Shown piece by piece: positions 26,476 through 35,519 of a stretch of DNA of 64,000 nt. The notes below the pieces were generated by a model. It saw only the letters and a list, made by a program, of their open reading frames with translations, searched no databases and was not told the DNA's origin. Origin of the DNA: JADKIH01 sp031385005 (GTDB lineage: Bacteria > Bacteroidota > Bacteroidia > AKYH767-A > 2013-40CM-41-45); contig JANNBB010000070.1 in the NCBI GenBank assembly GCA_031385005.1, positions 115,508 to 179,507 on the forward strand, in the 5' to 3' direction. Position 1 is the stretch's first letter. Each line of letters opens with the position of its first letter. A program made the translations under genes and the position numbers.

Positions 26476-27591
26476 TTAGAGGTTGTATTTAATTTCTTTC
26501 ACTTTTTCAAAAACACTGATTACAATAACAGAAAGAATAAAAGAAAGACATACTGAAACGGCAACAATCAGCCAGCGAACGGGATAGCTTTTCTTCTCTG
26601 CTTTTGCCGCCTTATTGACGACAAACTTTGGAGTGAGTGTTTGATTCGCATCGACAGAAAGTTTATCATATTGCTTTTTTAACTTGGATAATTCTTCCCG
26701 GTCTAGTTTAAGCTCGGCATTGAGCGATACGCTGGCGCCACCATATTGTGTGAGATTGTTTAGTTGTGCCTGGAGGTTTGAAATACGGGCTTCTGCGCCG
26801 CTTATTCTGGCTTTGGTTGAAATAATGGCCGTATCATTCTCTGATTTGTATTTTTGAAGTACTTTTAGACTGGCTTTCTCGTTCTGATAAAGAGCCGAAG
26901 CAAGAGTAAATTCTTTATTTACTATTTCCGATTGAGAAAGAAAATCCATTACACCTAAACGACAAATTTTCATTAGGGAATCCTCTTTTGCCTTCATGGT
27001 GACCAATTTTTCCTCATAAGCCCCTTTGATGATATTAAGCGCATCGGTGGCACGGGAACGTTGAATTTTAGTTTTGGTGGAGTCTAATAATGCGGCTATG
27101 TCGTTGGCAATATCCGCTGCCATTTGAGGATCTGTATCCAAAACGTCAATACGAACCGACATGTATTCCGTCCGGGCATAACTGATGTTTTCTTTATAAA
27201 TTTTATGGAGTTTCGTATTCGGAAACTCCTCTTCTTTTTGAATTCCATAGTGATTCAGCAAATCGTATTTCTTGATGATGGCTTCACTTATTTCATCAGA
27301 GTTTAAAATCTGAAGCATTTGTTCGGCTTGCTCCTCATCACCATAAGCAAGGATATCTTGTTTTTCAGAATTAGATTCCTCTAAAATTGCTTTACTCACG
27401 GAGTTTGTGGCGGAAGGAAAAAAGACTACTGATGACTTAAATTTTGGTTTGATAAAGTAGGTTCCGGAAAGAACAAAAGAGCCAACAAAAGTTAATAACA
27501 ATATAATAGCCACATGCTTACGCCAATTCACCAGAAGCATCAATATACTGGTAGATTCCAGGTAAGTTTTTTCTCTGGCTTTTTGAAACAT
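26476..27591 (-). CDS. Wzz-like chain-length determinant (copy 2)
   Basis: 371 residues, with the same architecture as the downstream copy: membrane helix (about 25-45), KPKFKSSVVFFPSAT, a longer periplasmic coiled-coil section (about 170-330, e.g. ISGAEARISNLQAQL), and a second membrane helix entered through KKSYPVRW. The two Wzz proteins share the EYxSxxIxxxDTDPxxA segment and are probably the result of duplication. The extra helices make this copy about 50 residues longer. It is the first gene of the Wzz-Wzz-Wzy transcript, and a TAnnTTTG box lies just upstream. Confidence 0.82.
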   Translation of the reverse strand: MFQKAREKTYLESTSILMLLVNWRKHVAIILLLTFVGSFVLSGTYFIKPKFKSSVVFFPSATNSVSKAILEESNSEKQDILAYGDEEQAEQMLQILNSDEISEAIIKKYDLLNHYGIQKEEEFPNTKLHKIYKENISYARTEYMSVRIDVLDTDPQMAADIANDIAALLDSTKTKIQRSRATDALNIIKGAYEEKLVTMKAKEDSLMKICRLGVMDFLSQSEIVNKEFTLASALYQNEKASLKVLQKYKSENDTAIISTKARISGAEARISNLQAQLNNLTQYGGASVSLNAELKLDREELSKLKKQYDKLSVDANQTLTPKFVVNKAAKAEKKSYPVRWLIVAVSVCLSFILSVIVISVFEKVKEIKYNL

Positions 27592-27624
27592 AATAAGTTA
27601 GGTCGAGTTTTTTTAAAAAGTTTC

Positions 27625-27632
27625 CAAAGGTA
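27625..27632 (-). promoter_or_regulatory. candidate -7 box of the Wzz-Wzz-Wzy operon
   Basis: TACCTTTG on the minus strand matches the Bacteroidota consensus TAnnTTTG exactly. The predicted start point lies about 27 bases before the ATG. No clear -33 TTG is visible. Confidence 0.45.
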
Positions 27633-27820
27633 GAAAAGGATTCGGTAAAAGAAAACGTAAAAGGGCATACTAAATAGTCGTTTTTGAATCAAAAATAAGG
27701 GTATTTGATTATATTGAGAATCGCAGAACGAAATAGAATACGATAGCTTAAAGAAATAATATTCATTATATAATTTTAGAAAAACGGAATAATTGGGTAC
27801 AAAAAACAGGAAAAACAGTT

Positions 27821-29272
27821 TTATTCCTCATACTTAACTATTCTGTAAATATTTCGAATGCTGATTAATTTGGTTAAAAAAGCCACAGAAAAACAAGCAA
27901 AAGCAGCCAGAACAATGCGTAAAATCCAATTAAAGTTCAAGTTTGAAAAGAAAATATTGATGCCAATGCAGCTTGCAATAAATAAGGCAATCAATGATAG
28001 CAACCGGTAATTTTTCCGGAACCCGAATTCTTTCTGTGCCATAAGTACCTGAGCCAAAGCAGTAAATGACTGGGTAACTATAGAAGAAATTGCAGCTCCC
28101 TTTGCCGACATTTTTGGGATGAGAATGAAATTTAATACAATGTTTAAGAGCATACCTGTCGATGCCATTAAATTGAGTTGTTTTAGGTTGCCATTAGCTG
28201 TAAGCAGTGTTCCAAAAATGTAGGTCGAAGAAATCGGAATAAAGCAGCACATTAAAATTTTAAATACTGCGGCAGAATTTTCAATATGGTTTCCTCGATA
28301 AAGTAGATCCATGATTTCGAAGGCAAAAAAGTAACTACAACTGGCTACGATTATTGCGGGTATGATTAACAAAGAAAAAGAGAGCCGAACCATATCTTCA
28401 ATATTTTGACGAAGTTTTATCATTCTGGAAAAAATAGGTAAGAGGAGTCCGGCAAACAGAAAGGCAATCATATTGGATGCATCAAGCAACCTGTAGGCGG
28501 ATGCATAAATTCCCGCTTCTACAGCACCTGTACGGAATGGTAGTATTCTTTCAAGCATTACACCATCTATACGGTTATAAAAAGTCATTAGCAGTACCAA
28601 AACCGCATAAGGGTAGCTTTTTTTGAGAATCATCAAAAAGAAGGGCCATCTCCATCTGAGTCGTCTGATTTTAGCTTTCTTCATTACAATTGCCAAAGTA
28701 ATGATCGATGTAAGCACGTAAGCTGCAGTCTGCGCATAAATAAACCACCGTATATCGAAGTTGCCTCGGGTACGATAATATACGAGCATAAATCCGCAAA
28801 GTACGATCATGATCAACCGATCGAGTACCGAAATAATGCTATCGGTTTTAAATAAATGTAATCCGGCCAGATTGGAGCGCAGATATAATATGAAGGAGAT
28901 CATCACCTGATTGAAGATGACGGCCACAAGCATTTTCATCATATCGCTGGTGTAACCGATAATTAATCCTCCTGCAATCGTTATGATGGCAAAAATTCCG
29001 GCTAAAAGTAAGCGCAGCAATACGATACTTGAAAGATGTTTACTCAGCAGGTGATTATTCTGAGAAATGTTCTTGTTGTTAAAATTGGTTATGCCAAAAT
29101 CAAGAAGGATGTTTAATAAAAAAGAAAAATTGAAAATTGCATAATAGAAGCCGTATTGTTCGGTTCCCACAGCATTCTGAACAGCCACTTCAATTCCTAA
29201 AATCCAAAATGGCTTTATGAGGAGGTTCAGAAAAAGTACTAAGGCAAGATTGGTGACAAACTTTCTCTGCAT
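27821..29272 (-). CDS. polysaccharide flippase, Wzx/MATE-like
   Basis: 483 residues with about fourteen membrane helices. The first two and the middle (YPYAVLVLLMTFYNRIDGVML) fit the polysaccharide transport family (PST) of the MVF superfamily. The Arg in NRIDGVML is a common charged position in a central helix of this group. Such proteins move lipid-linked repeat units to the periplasmic face. The next transcription unit downstream makes two Wzz-like proteins and a polymerase, which fits a Wzx/Wzy pathway. No glycosyltransferase lies between. A -7 box is found 17 bases before its start. Confidence 0.82.
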   Translation of the reverse strand: MQRKFVTNLALVLFLNLLIKPFWILGIEVAVQNAVGTEQYGFYYAIFNFSFLLNILLDFGITNFNNKNISQNNHLLSKHLSSIVLLRLLLAGIFAIITIAGGLIIGYTSDMMKMLVAVIFNQVMISFILYLRSNLAGLHLFKTDSIISVLDRLIMIVLCGFMLVYYRTRGNFDIRWFIYAQTAAYVLTSIITLAIVMKKAKIRRLRWRWPFFLMILKKSYPYAVLVLLMTFYNRIDGVMLERILPFRTGAVEAGIYASAYRLLDASNMIAFLFAGLLLPIFSRMIKLRQNIEDMVRLSFSLLIIPAIIVASCSYFFAFEIMDLLYRGNHIENSAAVFKILMCCFIPISSTYIFGTLLTANGNLKQLNLMASTGMLLNIVLNFILIPKMSAKGAAISSIVTQSFTALAQVLMAQKEFGFRKNYRLLSLIALFIASCIGINIFFSNLNFNWILRIVLAAFACFSVAFLTKLISIRNIYRIVKYEE

Positions 29273-29288
29273 CTTGTTGAATAAGCGC

Positions 29289-29296
29289 CAAATGTA
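29289..29296 (-). promoter_or_regulatory. candidate -7 box of the flippase gene
   Basis: TACATTTG on the minus strand, an exact TAnnTTTG match in the 52-base gap after the kinase stop. A start point about seven bases further would give a leader of about ten bases. The -33 element is only partly matched. Confidence 0.45.
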
Positions 29297-29324
29297 CTTT
29301 TTTTATTATTCTAAATCACTTTTG

Positions 29325-31265
29325 TTATACAGGAATACAGATGCAAATATTGGTTAATTCCATCGGAATAGAATCTATTACGATTGTTCCGCCATAAGCC
29401 CGAATAATATCATGTGCTACACTTAACCCTAAACCGGCTCCTTTACCTGTTGGCTTTGTAGTAAAAAACGGTTCACCAATTTTTTGCAGATGTTCTTTTT
29501 TGATTCCAATACCATTGTCGGAAATATTAATCTTTAACTGTTTTTTTTCGTAATTAGTTGTTATGGTGATTTCAGGAATAAATGGCTGTAAGTTGAGTTT
29601 TTCTTCAATTGCCTGAAATGCGTTGGTAAAAATATTGATTAACGCTCTTCCGATTTCATTCTGATTGATCGATATTAATGGGATATCTGTAGCGTATTTT
29701 TTAATTATTTTATGATTGAATTCAACTTTATTTAATGACATTGTATGCATGACCATCTTTAAATAAATATCGCAAATGTGATTTATATCACTTACTTCCC
29801 TTACTCCTTTTGAAGTATGTACATGTTCTATCATCTGTTTTACAATCATCTCTGCTCGTTTCCCGTGTTCGCTGATACGGAATATGTTATCTTTCATGGA
29901 ATGAATGATGGCCTTCCTTTCATTCTCGTCGGTAACCTCTTCCAATTCTTTCAGCATTTCTGAAGTAACTTCAGAAAATCCATTTACAAAATTCAGTGGG
30001 TTACGCATTTCATGGGCTATACCCGCACTCAAGCGGCCCATAGATGCCAGTTTTTCATGGTGGACAAGTTGAGTTTGTGTGTCTTTTAACTTGATGATTG
30101 AATCTGCCAGTTCTTTATTGACTTTCTTTTTCTGATTATTGTTTCGAATTAATACAGCCACAAATGCTAAAATGAAAAAAGTGATGGCAATGAATAAATT
30201 TTTCAAACCTTTCTGTCGGGTTATAGTGGCCTCCGATTTTGCTTTGTCTACCAAAAAAATTCTCTTTTCATGTTCGAGGTTTAATTTTGTTGCCTCACTA
30301 TTCAATTGAAACACATTTTTTTCATTGATTAACGAATCATTTAAATCAACATACAATTTCAAATATTTTTCAGCTAATTCATATTCTTTTTCTAACCGAT
30401 ATAATGTATTTAAAGATTTATAGGTGTGTCTAAATAGATATTCTGTATTGTGTCTTCTGCCACTTTTTATAAGTTGGTTGAAAATTTTCTTAGCTTCTAT
30501 AGTATCTCCAGCTAATAAATAGGCCTGAGCTAAATCGGAATTGTAGTTCATTAAAACTGAAATTCCTTGAGAAATCGCATTTTTTTTTAATTCTTCTTTA
30601 ACAATATTTATAATTGGATTTAAAAAAAAAATTGCAGAATCCCCCATTCCTTTATTCAGATAATATTTCGCCCAACCATAATCATGTTCCATTTTAGAAT
30701 CAGCGAACTTATTATTTATTCCGGAAATCCGGATGTATTTAAGAGCTTCTTCAGGTTCTTTGGCTTCAGAATATGATAAACCAATTAAATAAGCCAGGCG
30801 ACATATTCTAACTGTATCTGTTGTTTGCGAAATTAATTCAAATGCTTTCTGAAAATGTTCACGCGCTTGAGGAAAATCTCTGTACAAAAAATAGATAACC
30901 CCAATCTGCATTTCAGATTTAGCCATTTCGGCTTTAGCATCTAATTCTTCAAAAATTACATAACCTTTAAAAATTTCCTTGAATGCTTTCGGATAATCAA
31001 ATGTACTTATAATAAGGTATTTTCCCTTCAGGTAATAGGCTTTTGCAAGTGCAAAGGAATCATTTTCATTTTTTGCAACCTTAATAATTTCATCGAGTAT
31101 TGAAGGTATTCCAATTTCTTTTTGATACAATTTCAATTCGAGTGTATCAAATATGGCTACATTTATTTTTTTATTTTTGGAAGAAGCATAATTTTTCTCG
31201 CAAGAAAAAAAAGAAAGAAATAAAAAAATGAAAATGACCTTATACATTTTTACCAATTTTGACAT
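29325..31265 (-). CDS. TPR-containing sensor histidine kinase
   Basis: 646 residues. An N-terminal signal-type helix (about 8-21, ending SFFSC, a possible lipobox) leads to helical TPR-like repeats (about 60-320), one membrane helix (354-375), a coiled linker, then the kinase. The phospho-acceptor is H418 in AGIAHEMRNPLNF. The ATP-binding domain has NIFTNAFQAI, ISDNGIGI and GKGAGLGLSVA. The TPR part should face the periplasm. No response regulator is adjacent. The start at 31265 overlaps the stop of the small upstream gene by 16 bases; a second ATG at 31247 lies just after that stop and gives a cleaner signal peptide, so the start is ambiguous. Confidence 0.85.
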   Translation of the reverse strand: MSKLVKMYKVIFIFLFLSFFSCEKNYASSKNKKINVAIFDTLELKLYQKEIGIPSILDEIIKVAKNENDSFALAKAYYLKGKYLIISTFDYPKAFKEIFKGYVIFEELDAKAEMAKSEMQIGVIYFLYRDFPQAREHFQKAFELISQTTDTVRICRLAYLIGLSYSEAKEPEEALKYIRISGINNKFADSKMEHDYGWAKYYLNKGMGDSAIFFLNPIINIVKEELKKNAISQGISVLMNYNSDLAQAYLLAGDTIEAKKIFNQLIKSGRRHNTEYLFRHTYKSLNTLYRLEKEYELAEKYLKLYVDLNDSLINEKNVFQLNSEATKLNLEHEKRIFLVDKAKSEATITRQKGLKNLFIAITFFILAFVAVLIRNNNQKKKVNKELADSIIKLKDTQTQLVHHEKLASMGRLSAGIAHEMRNPLNFVNGFSEVTSEMLKELEEVTDENERKAIIHSMKDNIFRISEHGKRAEMIVKQMIEHVHTSKGVREVSDINHICDIYLKMVMHTMSLNKVEFNHKIIKKYATDIPLISINQNEIGRALINIFTNAFQAIEEKLNLQPFIPEITITTNYEKKQLKINISDNGIGIKKEHLQKIGEPFFTTKPTGKGAGLGLSVAHDIIRAYGGTIVIDSIPMELTNICICIPV

Positions 31266-31687
31266 TCAGTAGGACAAAACGAACTTGTCATAAAAATGGA
31301 ATTGTTTTTTAGAATGTTGACGTTGCAATTTTGAGAACGAATTCCTTTTATTACTATTTTCAAAGCGCCTTCACTTTCAACCAGATCAATCGTAATACCA
31401 TTCAAATCAGTGTCCTCGAAAATATTATCAAGAACCTGTTTGGTAATTTGGAATCCTGTCGTTTTGTAGACCGTCCTGTCAGTGCTATGTTTTGTTCTGT
31501 ACGCCAGAACTAAAGTTTTCGCTACAACAGAATCTACTTCTACTGCTCCAATTTTTCCTGTGGAAGGATATCGTTTGGAATTGTCACAATAACCCGGTAA
31601 CGGTTCCTGAGCTTTTACATTGTTACTAAAAAGAATACCTGAAACGAGGGTCGATGATAAAACTAAAAATGCAAGAAATTTTTTCAT
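31250..31687 (-). CDS. small exported Cys-tailed protein, first gene of the kinase operon
   Basis: 145 residues, not assigned to a known family. A signal peptide (about 1-26, cut after VKAQ) leads to a mature part with C34 in YCDNSKRY, a helix AYRTKH (62-67), YKTTGF (74-79), a beta-rich section with KGIRSQNC, and the C-terminal tail CPTEC (138-142) then QNW. The same elements in the same order occur in the proteins at 45354-45851 and 45953-46444. Its stop sits within the start region of the TPR histidine kinase, so it is translated first on the same transcript. Direct interaction with that kinase is inferred, not shown. dsbD lies 362 bases upstream. Confidence 0.75.
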   Translation of the reverse strand: MKKFLAFLVLSSTLVSGILFSNNVKAQEPLPGYCDNSKRYPSTGKIGAVEVDSVVAKTLVLAYRTKHSTDRTVYKTTGFQITKQVLDNIFEDTDLNGITIDLVESEGALKIVIKGIRSQNCNVNILKNNSIFMTSSFCPTECQNW

Positions 31688-32049
31688 AGTTGATTTATTT
31701 TAAAATTATTTAAATATTCAATCAGCAATTTACCAAAATAATTAACAATTGCAAAAAAAAACAACAACGGATTAAGTGCTTTTTTCTTTCAAACAGGATC
31801 CTAATTCAGATGGTTAAAGTGCTGATTATTATATTTATTAATATTTGTTGATCGGTTAATTAAAAATAATTTTTTTTATCGTTTTTAAAATAACATTTCA
31901 ATTTTACTACCAGAATACAGTTAAACTTAATTTATTTTATAAAGAAATTCAAAGATATTCAACTAAAAAAAGTAAATATTTACAAAGAAAAAAGTAATCA
32001 ATACAAATTATGAAGTCTGTTTTATTAAATTGATTTCGTAAGTAGTTTT
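31688..32049. other. AT-rich intergenic region upstream of the small protein-kinase operon
   Basis: 362 very AT-rich bases between the dsbD stop and the small exported protein gene. No reading frame, RNA gene or clear hairpin with T run was found. The part near 31688 must contain the promoter for the small protein-kinase operon, but no TAnnTTTG match was found. Runs of A and T suggest a bent, poorly structured region. Confidence 0.5.
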
Positions 32050-34047
32050 TTATTTACGTATACCATAACGACATAATCCTTCGTCTAAATATGCCGTATA
32101 ATCTTTAATGCCAATAATTCCTCCTCTTGGCTCTGCCAATAATTTAGCATTGTTGTCTACCAATACGTAATAAGGTTGAGAATTTGTTTGGTAAACAGAT
32201 GCCTGCAAATCACTCCATTTGTTTCCTGTGGTTACGATTTTTTTTCCACTCGTCGGTGAAATAAATTGCTGTTCAGCAGGTAGTGTTGTTTTATCATCCA
32301 CATACAAGGAAATAATAATATACTTCTCAGAAAGTCTTTTTAAAACTGCAGGATCGCTCCACACTTTGTCTTCCATTTTTCTGCAATTTACACATGCCCA
32401 CCCCGTAAAGTCGAGCATGACCGGTTTTCCCTGTGCTTTTGCATATCGCATCCCTTCATCATAGTCATGAAAGCAATTAAGATCGTGCGGACATTCATTC
32501 TCCACACCGGTTTTCCATTCTTTGTAAAACTCAGGCGGTGGAAATCCGCTAATAAGTTTTAAAGGTGCTCCCCATATACCGGGTACCAGATATAAGGCAA
32601 ATGTTAAAACAATAATGGATAATATTAATCGTCCTGTCGATATATAACCAATGTCTGAATCGTGTGAAAGCTTTAATTTCCCCAACAAGTAAAATCCCCA
32701 CATCAGGAAAATAACAACCCAGATACTAATAAATGTTTCCCGTTGAAGTATGCCCCAGTGATAAGCCAGATCTACATTGGAAAGGAATTTCAATGCCAAA
32801 GCCAGTTCCAAAAAACCCAGAGATACTTTAACAGTATTTAACCATCCGCCTGACTTGGGTAATGAGTTTAACCATTCCGGAAATAGGGAGAAGAGTGCAA
32901 ATGGTATAGCCAATGCCAATGAAAAACCGGTCATTCCCAGCAATGGACCAACATAGCTTTGTCCCTGAGCTGCTTCAACAAGCAGGGTTCCTATGATTGG
33001 TCCGGTACATGAAAAAGATACTAACGAAAGAGTAAAGGCCATAAAAAATATTCCGATCAAACCGCCCCGATCACTTGCAGAATCAACTTTGTTTATCACC
33101 GAACTCGGAAGCGTAATTTCAAATGCTCCGAAAAAGGAAATGGCGAAAATGACAAATATGATGAAGAAGGAGAGATTGAAAAATGCATTACTGGACAAAT
33201 CATTTAATGCATCTGAACCAAATGTAACCGTTACTAAAAATCCTAAGAAAACATAAATAAAGATTATCGATGCCGCATAAATCAGTGCATTCTGAATTCC
33301 TTTTCTTCTGCTACCACTACGCTTTGTAAAAAAACTAACTGTCATCGGTATCATCGGAAAGACACAAGGTGTAAGCAATGCTAAAAGTCCACCTATCATT
33401 CCCGCAAAAAATATTGTAAGAAGTGTGCGATCTGATTTTGGCACATCGCCCGCGCTCGTGCCACATCCTTCTTCCAGTTTAAATGGTTGGTCTTTGTCAT
33501 TCCCCGAAGATTCCTGTGCCACTACTACTGTAGTTTCGGTTGTTGTATCTTTTAATACAGGGGTTATTTCAGCAATCGTATCTTTGCTAAGAGATGGAGA
33601 ATTGTTTTTTTCTATATAAATTGTGAAAGTGGTATCCTTAAAAATACAAGACTCCAGACACACCTGATAGTCAATACGACCTGTAATTTTACATTTATCA
33701 CCTGTCAATTTTACTTTCTGTCTAAGGATGACCTCTTCTGCAAAACCGAAAACATTGACACCAAAAGAGGAGTCAAATTCCACAAATGGCTTGGGCTCAA
33801 TTACTTTTCCAATCAGTTGATAACAACCATTCGGTTCAAATGTAAAAGCCATGGGTATCGGTCCGCCATCCGGTGTAAATTGTGAATATATATGCCACCC
33901 CTTATCCAGCTTCACTTTAAAAATCAATTCCGTTTCGCCTGATTTATTCTCTGCTGCCTTAAATGTCCATTTAGCAGGATAGAGCAATTGCCCCTGTGAA
34001 GCAGTCGAAATAAATAGTAAAATGTAAAATAAAAACTTCTTGAACAT
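32050..34047 (-). CDS. dsbD: thiol:disulfide interchange protein DsbD
   Basis: 665 residues from the ATG at 34047, which places the signal peptide at the very N-terminus; the frame is open seven codons further. It has all three DsbD parts. The N-terminal alpha domain (about 20-145) carries YQVCLESC, the CxxxC pair. The central membrane domain has eight helices with the redox cysteines in TPCVFPMIP and SFSCTGPII. The C-terminal gamma domain is thioredoxin-like with WACVNCRK. DsbD passes electrons from cytoplasmic thioredoxin to periplasmic thiol proteins. The gene directly upstream encodes a stand-alone copy of its alpha domain, so the two are one transcript. Confidence 0.9.
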   Translation of the reverse strand: MFKKFLFYILLFISTASQGQLLYPAKWTFKAAENKSGETELIFKVKLDKGWHIYSQFTPDGGPIPMAFTFEPNGCYQLIGKVIEPKPFVEFDSSFGVNVFGFAEEVILRQKVKLTGDKCKITGRIDYQVCLESCIFKDTTFTIYIEKNNSPSLSKDTIAEITPVLKDTTTETTVVVAQESSGNDKDQPFKLEEGCGTSAGDVPKSDRTLLTIFFAGMIGGLLALLTPCVFPMIPMTVSFFTKRSGSRRKGIQNALIYAASIIFIYVFLGFLVTVTFGSDALNDLSSNAFFNLSFFIIFVIFAISFFGAFEITLPSSVINKVDSASDRGGLIGIFFMAFTLSLVSFSCTGPIIGTLLVEAAQGQSYVGPLLGMTGFSLALAIPFALFSLFPEWLNSLPKSGGWLNTVKVSLGFLELALALKFLSNVDLAYHWGILQRETFISIWVVIFLMWGFYLLGKLKLSHDSDIGYISTGRLILSIIVLTFALYLVPGIWGAPLKLISGFPPPEFYKEWKTGVENECPHDLNCFHDYDEGMRYAKAQGKPVMLDFTGWACVNCRKMEDKVWSDPAVLKRLSEKYIIISLYVDDKTTLPAEQQFISPTSGKKIVTTGNKWSDLQASVYQTNSQPYYVLVDNNAKLLAEPRGGIIGIKDYTAYLDEGLCRYGIRK

Positions 34048-34057
34048 AAATAATCTG

Positions 34058-34684
34058 TTATCGAACAATGTATTTTAAATAACTATTTGAGGCCAAAATG
34101 TATTCATAAAATTTAATTTTATTTAGTGTTAACGGCATGTTTGTTTCACCCGGACTTGGTGTTTTTTGAAGGTCTTTATTTTGAATAATCCTTAAGTTTC
34201 CTCCAAGAATTTCTTTTTTATTGATCGGCAAAACTGACTTTTTGTTATCAATTATAATGGAAAAAGTAGTGTCCAGAAATATACATGATTGCAGGCATGC
34301 CTGATATTCAATCTTTCCTGTAATCTTACATGAATTTGATGTTAATTTTATTTTTTGTTTAAATGTTACTTCTTTATCAAAAGTATATACAAATACGTTA
34401 AACGATGAATCAAATTCCTGTATTGGCTTGGGTTCTGTGACTTTTCCAATAAGCTGCGAACAAGTGTTGCCCTCGAAAGTAAACAGGGTAGGTAAGGGGC
34501 CTCCATCAGGAGTAAATTGGGAATACATATGCCAATCCTTATCTAATTTCACATTAAAAATCAATTCGACTTCACCATTTTTGTTCTCAACAGATTTAAA
34601 AGTCCATTTAGCCGGATGCATCATTTGTCCGAAACTGTTAATAGAAACAAATAGTATCAATATTAAAAAAAGTCGGTTATTCAT
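34058..34684 (-). CDS. stand-alone DsbD N-terminal (alpha) domain protein
   Basis: 208 residues. After a signal peptide (cut after SFGQ, about residue 20), residues 20-145 match the alpha domain of the DsbD next door almost segment for segment: HPAKWTFK, YSQFTPDGGP, LIGKV, EPKP, EFDSSF and YQACLQSC. The redox pair CxxxC is kept. The last 60 residues diverge, carry no membrane helix, and end in an unrelated basic tail. It looks like a tandem partial duplication kept under selection. It could act as a soluble thiol carrier or an extra acceptor for DsbD. Its stop lies just before the dsbD start. Confidence 0.8.
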   Translation of the reverse strand: MNNRLFLILILFVSINSFGQMMHPAKWTFKSVENKNGEVELIFNVKLDKDWHMYSQFTPDGGPLPTLFTFEGNTCSQLIGKVTEPKPIQEFDSSFNVFVYTFDKEVTFKQKIKLTSNSCKITGKIEYQACLQSCIFLDTTFSIIIDNKKSVLPINKKEILGGNLRIIQNKDLQKTPSPGETNMPLTLNKIKFYEYILASNSYLKYIVR

Positions 34685-34766
34685 TGTCTTTTAAATTTAA
34701 TGCAATCTATCATAAATAACGATAAATCTGCCTGATGTATTTTTTTGAAGCGAATTTATAAAAATT

Positions 34767-35519
34767 TCATTCTCCGAACCATTCAAAAACGGCCTTCATA
34801 TTTAACTCATGTTCCGGGCCTTTTCTAAAATCTCTTTCTATCTTTCCTTCTTTTAGCTGCAAAACCCTGTTCCCGTAATTGATCACATCCTTGTAATTAT
34901 GAGTTACCAGAAGAGCAGTCAATTCAAATTCCCGAATAACCTTGTCGGCCAATTGCATGACGATTAGAGATGTTTTTGGATCCAAAGCAGCTGCAGGCTC
35001 ATCCAACAGTAGCAGACGGGTATCGTCCATTATGGCCATCAATAAAGCTAACGATTGTCGCTGACCACCGGATAAACTACCCATTGGCCGGGAAAGTTTG
35101 TTTTCTAGACCGAGATTTAAAACACTGATTTTTTCCTTAACCGTTGACTTAAATTTATCTCCAATCCCAAACTTTAACCCTTTTTTTCCGGTACGCAAAG
35201 ATGCCAATCGGAAATTCTCAAGTATCGTCAGTTCCGGAGCAGTACCTGTCAGGGGATTTTGAAAAATCCTGGCAATCCAGCGACTTCTTTTATGTTCATC
35301 TAACTCTGAAATCTCTAACTCATTCAAAAAAATTTTCCCATGGTCAGATTTTATAGTTCCACCTAATAAATTTAAAAGTGTAGATTTTCCCGAGCCATTG
35401 CTTCCGATCACCACAATAAAATCATTCTTTATTATCTCATAACTGAAATCGTTGAAGATAGTAGCTTCATTCGGGCTACCCTTTCCAAAAGTTTTCGATA
35501 TGGATGATAGTTTTATCAT
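34767..35519 (-). CDS. ABC transporter ATP-binding protein
   Basis: 250 residues with every ATPase motif: Walker A GSNGSGKSTLL, signature LSGGQRQSLAL, Walker B LLLLDEPAA, and the switch His in LLVTHNYKD. It drives the permease encoded immediately upstream; the two genes overlap by four bases. With the binding protein further upstream they form the importer class with a PF04392-type lipoprotein and a LivH-like permease, of which TrpXYZ of streptococci is an example. The substrate here is unknown. The ATPase appears complete and of normal length. Confidence 0.88.
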   Translation of the reverse strand: MIKLSSISKTFGKGSPNEATIFNDFSYEIIKNDFIVVIGSNGSGKSTLLNLLGGTIKSDHGKIFLNELEISELDEHKRSRWIARIFQNPLTGTAPELTILENFRLASLRTGKKGLKFGIGDKFKSTVKEKISVLNLGLENKLSRPMGSLSGGQRQSLALLMAIMDDTRLLLLDEPAAALDPKTSLIVMQLADKVIREFELTALLVTHNYKDVINYGNRVLQLKEGKIERDFRKGPEHELNMKAVFEWFGE

